Shown here piece by piece: positions 4,886 through 7,944 of a stretch of DNA of 7,944 nucleotides. Position numbers and translations under genes: made by a program. Position 1 is the stretch's first letter, and each line of letters begins with the position of its first letter. The notes under the pieces are model-generated. The model made no database searches. It was not told the DNA's origin and saw only the letters and a list, made by a program, of their open reading frames with translations. The DNA comes from Legionella sp. GTDB lineage: Bacteria; Pseudomonadota; Gammaproteobacteria; Legionellales; Legionellaceae. Location: assembly GCA_003507515.1 (NCBI GenBank), contig DNVL01000076.1:1-7944 (forward strand), given 5' to 3'.

Positions 4886-6409
4886 GTGATCGGATTTTTA
4901 CCGGATGCAGAAAGAAGATTATTTTTAATGCGCTCGATCTTGTTTCATCAAGCCATGTGGATATTGTTTAGTCTGCTCTTTGTTGTGGCATTGGTTTGTC
5001 TTTATGTGTGGGACAGAAATCAAAAAAAACATGCCGTGCTGCGCACGTACCCGATAGTGGGGCATTTTCGTTATCTACTGGAGTACATGGGGGAATTTTT
5101 ACGCCAGTATTTGTTCACCAATGACCGTGAAGAACTGCCTTTCAATCGGGCCGAGCGAAGCTGGGTGTATCGGGCCTCCAAAAACGTGAATACCACGATT
5201 GGTTTTGGTTCAACCAGGCCGTTGCATGAACCGGGCACCGTGTATTTTGTCAGTGCGCCGTTTCCACCGCTGGGCACCGATGAGGCTGAAAGCCGGGATA
5301 TTACGATAGGTCCGTATTGCGCCATACCCTATACATCCCATCAAGTGTTTAATATCTCCGCCATGAGCTACGGGTCCATTTCAAAACAGGCCATTTTGGC
5401 ACTGGGGCGAGGGGCTAAAAAAGCCGGCTGTTGGTTGAATACAGGGGAGGGCGGTGTGTCGCCTTATCATTTGGAGTCAGGCTGTGATCTGGTGATGCAA
5501 ATTGGCACGGCAAAATATGGTGTTCGTGATGCAAACGGTTTGCTGTCAGACGAACGGTTGCGGGCTTTGGCGGCTTATGAATCCATTAAAATGTTTGAGA
5601 TTAAACTCAGTCAAGGGGCGAAGCCTGGGAAAGGGGGTATTTTGCCGGCGGTAAAAGTCACGAAAGAGGTGGCGGCCATTCGGGGTATCCCCGAGCATAT
5701 GGATTCCATCAGCCCCAATCGTCACTTAGACATCAGCAATGTGGAAGAACTATTGGATGTGATCGATCACATTCGTCAAGTGACGGGCAAGCCTGTCGGC
5801 TGTAAATTTGTAGTGGGGGGGTATGATTGGCTGCATCAACTGTGTTTAGCCATTCATCAGCGCGGGGTTGTGTTTGCACCGGACTTTATTGCACTTGACA
5901 GTGCAGATGGCGGAACGGGGGCATCGCCGCAAGGGTTGATGGATTATATGGGGATCCCCATTACCGAGTCGCTGCCTAAACTCGTGGATATATTGGTCAC
6001 TTATAACCTACGTGAACGCATCAAAGTGATCGCGAGCGGCAAGTTAATCACACCAGCAGAAGTCACGTGGGCCTTATGTAGCGGCGCTGATTTTGCTAGT
6101 TCAGCACGCGGGTTTATGTTGGCGTTGGGGTGTATTCAAGCCATGAAGTGTCACCAAAATACCTGTCCCACGGGGATAACAAGCCATGACCCTCGGTTTC
6201 AGCGGGGATTGGTGGTGGAGGATAAGGCGGAGCGTGTTTATCATTATGCAAACAACATGATGCATGAAGTCGCTGTTTTAGCGCACTCTTGTGGGGTTTC
6301 GGATCCGCGCCAGTTGCAGCGTGTGCATGCTCGCATTGTTCAAGCGGATGGGTTTTCGGAGTCCTTGGCTGAGATTTTTCCAGACAAGACGCCTTTGCCT
6401 CAATATTAA
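4886..6409 (+). CDS. Membrane-anchored FMN-binding glutamate synthase family protein
   Basis: A stand-alone protein corresponding to the FMN/Fe-S synthase domain of GltB (507 residues), without the N-terminal amidotransferase and C-terminal GXGXG domain. Residues 24-43 form one hydrophobic membrane helix. Core motifs: NISAMSYGSIS (156-166), NTGEGGVSPYH (185-195), GAKPGKGGILP (244-254), LDSADGGTGASP (337-348), SGKLITPAEV (384-393), and a 3Fe-4S-type cluster site C-x5-C-x4-C at Cys416, Cys422 and Cys427. It probably acts as a flavin/iron-sulfur oxidoreductase at the inner membrane. Whether it makes glutamate is unproven, because no glutaminase domain is present. The GTG at 4886 has AAGGGA five bases upstream. 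An ATG at 4928 (14 residues shorter) places the helix nearer the N-terminus and is a real alternative. Annotated elsewhere as YerD/GltB-like. Confidence 0.92.
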   Translation: MIGFLPDAERRLFLMRSILFHQAMWILFSLLFVVALVCLYVWDRNQKKHAVLRTYPIVGHFRYLLEYMGEFLRQYLFTNDREELPFNRAERSWVYRASKNVNTTIGFGSTRPLHEPGTVYFVSAPFPPLGTDEAESRDITIGPYCAIPYTSHQVFNISAMSYGSISKQAILALGRGAKKAGCWLNTGEGGVSPYHLESGCDLVMQIGTAKYGVRDANGLLSDERLRALAAYESIKMFEIKLSQGAKPGKGGILPAVKVTKEVAAIRGIPEHMDSISPNRHLDISNVEELLDVIDHIRQVTGKPVGCKFVVGGYDWLHQLCLAIHQRGVVFAPDFIALDSADGGTGASPQGLMDYMGIPITESLPKLVDILVTYNLRERIKVIASGKLITPAEVTWALCSGADFASSARGFMLALGCIQAMKCHQNTCPTGITSHDPRFQRGLVVEDKAERVYHYANNMMHEVAVLAHSCGVSDPRQLQRVHARIVQADGFSESLAEIFPDKTPLPQY

Positions 6410-6435
6410 ATGAAAAGATAAAAGGAGACTTGAAT

Positions 6436-7302
6436 ATGACACAAGGGCCATGGGATGGTGTGATACCTGATTCACGAAAGGCACATGAGCCTCCCAATGT
6501 ATTCGCACGTGTGACAAGCGCGGTAGAGTTTGTTGCGGATAATGCGGACTGCTTTAGAAAAGTGATTGGCTCCACTCCTCCTCGGGATTCCCCCTGGAGC
6601 GAAAAAGAATGGAAAGAGTTAACGCCAGTCATAGCAGATCATGAAACGATAAAATTATTAAAAGCAGAAATAACGGCTGATCTGAATATGATACAGACGT
6701 CATTTGACGATGATCATGACGCGTTCCTCCAAACAGCCGGAAGAGCAGCGTCCGAGAAGGTGGGTGAGATACAAGGACTCCTCGCAGAAATAGAGGCCGA
6801 ATTAGAGTGGCATCAGAGAAGAATTCAGTGTATTGACGAGCAACCGGATGGCGTCACCGACATACAAGATGTGTGGCGCAAGCAGGCTGTTGAGTCTCTT
6901 GAAAAAATGAACGACAGAAAAAAAGAATTAAAGGGACAACTCGATGAAGAACTGCCTCGGCTACTGGCAGAATGCGTCCAACTAGAATCGAAGGTCATTC
7001 AAACACTTGAAGACTCATTCACGACATCGAGCGTGAACAATATGAAGGTGCCTCAAGACGTCAATTTTCTCAAGAACAAAATGAGCGAGGCATTGGATCA
7101 GCTCCAGGGTGTACGAGACATGGTTAAGAATATTGTTACGGAGGTCCGCAGTGTGTTTGCTAACCTTAAGAATTGTTTTAAGAGGATAGATGAAACAATA
7201 AAAGAAACCAAGGAGTGCTTAAAAGAATCGAAGCATTTACGTGAAACATATCCTGGTCCAGATCCGGAACTAACCGGTTCAAATTCAATGGCTCCCCCGT
7301 GA
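6436..7302 (+). CDS. Orphan coiled-coil-rich protein, 288 residues
   Basis: No family recognised. The ATG at 6436 has GGAG eight bases upstream; a TTG at 6430 in the same frame is inferior. Residues 1-60 are Pro/Trp-containing and partly ordered. From about 70 to 270 the protein is highly charged and almost entirely helical with heptad-like spacing (for example 100-130, 145-198 and 207-268), broken near 133-142 and 195-207. The tail (271-288) is Pro/Gly/Ser-rich and looks disordered. There is no signal peptide or membrane segment. It starts 26 bases after the glutamate-synthase-like gene with no terminator between, so read-through is possible, although no functional link is apparent. It could be a structural, scaffold or effector-type protein; sequence alone cannot decide. 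Confidence 0.82.
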   Translation: MTQGPWDGVIPDSRKAHEPPNVFARVTSAVEFVADNADCFRKVIGSTPPRDSPWSEKEWKELTPVIADHETIKLLKAEITADLNMIQTSFDDDHDAFLQTAGRAASEKVGEIQGLLAEIEAELEWHQRRIQCIDEQPDGVTDIQDVWRKQAVESLEKMNDRKKELKGQLDEELPRLLAECVQLESKVIQTLEDSFTTSSVNNMKVPQDVNFLKNKMSEALDQLQGVRDMVKNIVTEVRSVFANLKNCFKRIDETIKETKECLKESKHLRETYPGPDPELTGSNSMAPP

Positions 7303-7515
7303 TTTCGATTGTCATGAGCGGAGCTGCTGCTTCCAAATCCGAGCTCAACTGAAGACTCAATGATCTGCTTGTCATTTTATTTTGCTTGTTTCATCAAAAC
7401 ACGTTACTCTGAAATAGAAGGGGAATGGAAATGCCACTTCGTTGTTGGGTTGTCCGGCTTTATGGATAAAATTCGTTTTATATCGTTTTTTGAACCATTT
7501 ACAGGGGAGCAGAAC

Positions 7516-7881
7516 ATGACAATAGATGAGCAAATAGCAGCACTGAATAAATTGATTGCACATGAAAGAATGCAGTCGGTTCGGCGGGAAGCCAAGCAGG
7601 TTTCCGCGAAATACTCAAGACTGGTTGCAGAACGGGATGGACTGGCAAGCCTTCGGGGAACGCATGGGGGAGACTTTGAAACCGCCTTGTCGGCTGGTTT
7701 GGTCTCTACAACAACAGAGGATTCAACACCATCTATCCCTATCCGGGCAGTCTCTGGAGATGCCGTGGCTCTCATGCAAAGAGAGAATCGACGCGCGCGC
7801 CTCTTGTCTATCGTAGCTGAGGCTAAAAAAGAACCCCGTACAGAGGACTCGCAAAGGTCATACCGATCCGGCAGTTATTAG
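7516..7881 (+). CDS. Orphan small charged protein, 121 residues
   Basis: The frame is open from further upstream (an ATG at 7360), but GGGGAG six bases before the ATG at 7516 and the change to protein-like composition there mark the true start. The upstream part is hydrophobic and Phe-rich with no ribosome binding site, and is probably non-coding leader. Residues 1-45 form a charged, probably coiled helix (IDEQIAALNKLIAHE through LVAERDGL), 46-80 a Gly/Thr/Ser linker, and 81-105 a second basic helix (MQRENRRARLLSIVAEAKK). The tail is Ser/Arg/Tyr-rich. No family recognised. It follows the coiled-coil gene by 213 bases in the same direction and resembles it in helical, charged character, so the two may work together; that is conjecture. 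Confidence 0.72.
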   Translation: MTIDEQIAALNKLIAHERMQSVRREAKQVSAKYSRLVAERDGLASLRGTHGGDFETALSAGLVSTTTEDSTPSIPIRAVSGDAVALMQRENRRARLLSIVAEAKKEPRTEDSQRSYRSGSY

Positions 7882-7885
7882 CGCT

Positions 7886-7944
7886 CATCAAAATAGGTTT
7901 TTTTGATGTTTAAGGCTCTACGGGCATTTCTGGAGAGCCTTAAA
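7886..7944 (+). terminator. Two tandem hairpins after the last gene (possible terminator)
   Basis: First, CATCAAAA (7886-7893) pairs with TTTTGATG (7901-7908), with a run of seven T in 7898-7904, five bases after the stop codon. Immediately after it, TTTAAGGCTCT (7909-7919) pairs perfectly with AGAGCCTTAAA (7934-7944) around a 14-base loop. The second stem is 11 bp and reaches the window edge, so any T-tract beyond it cannot be seen. The stems are A/T-rich at the base; together they plausibly end transcription of the 7516-7881 gene, perhaps from both directions. Confidence 0.5.

Noticed and set aside
7425..7469. Possible 14-codon leader peptide before the 121-residue gene
   Set aside because: Too short to support without conservation; it has a weak GGGGA upstream but no attenuator-like structure follows.
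7442..7472. Candidate promoter TTGTTG / TAAAAT upstream of 7516
   Set aside because: Spacer of 19 bases and a poor -35; such matches are expected by chance in AT-rich intergenic DNA.
7360..7515. Longer N-terminus for the 121-residue protein (ATG at 7360)
   Set aside because: No ribosome binding site, hydrophobic Phe-rich composition unlike the rest, and a strong GGGGAG site directly before the ATG at 7516.

Overview
The window looks like chromosomal DNA from a gammaproteobacterium, quite possibly of the Legionellales/Coxiellaceae type. That placement is an inference. It rests on the conserved algH-ruvX-pyrB gene order, the style of the RecD2 and FMN-type glutamate synthase proteins, and a housekeeping block embedded among orphan, Ser/Thr/Pro-rich and coiled-coil proteins. 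No rRNA or other decisive marker is present.

Layout: (1) 1-414, the C-terminal end of a RecD2-like helicase (+), open at the left edge. (2) 450-539, a REP-like imperfect inverted repeat between convergent genes. (3) 565-1779, an orphan 404-residue protein (-) with a strong Shine-Dalgarno and a fully consensus sigma-70 promoter (TTGACA, 18-base spacer, TATAAT). (4) 1932-2806, a small gene (-) apparently split by a 645-bp element. The element (2119-2763) has 159-bp terminal inverted repeats that differ at 5 positions and encloses one DUF559 (Vsr-like) endonuclease gene. (5) 2871-4766, the minus-strand operon algH-ruvX-pyrB with 8- and 4-base overlaps. (6) 4886-6409, a divergent membrane-anchored FMN-binding glutamate-synthase-family protein (+). 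(7) 6436-7302 and 7516-7881, two orphan genes (+): a coiled-coil protein and a small charged protein. They are followed by two tandem hairpins at the right edge.

The most interesting part is the DUF559 element. The repeats are not merely flanking. The right repeat supplies the ribosome binding site, and the left repeat encodes the last 27 residues and the stop codon. Each repeat also carries a 12-bp-stem hairpin resembling the separate inverted repeat at 450-539. The element has no transposase. A reasonable hypothesis is that the small nuclease mobilises or maintains a REP-like repeat family, in the way RAYT transposases are tied to REP sequences, but with an unrelated enzyme class. The core genes serve pyrimidine synthesis (pyrB), Holliday-junction/rRNA-processing-type functions (ruvX) and an uncharacterised conserved role (algH). 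The orphan genes around them cannot be assigned a function from sequence alone.
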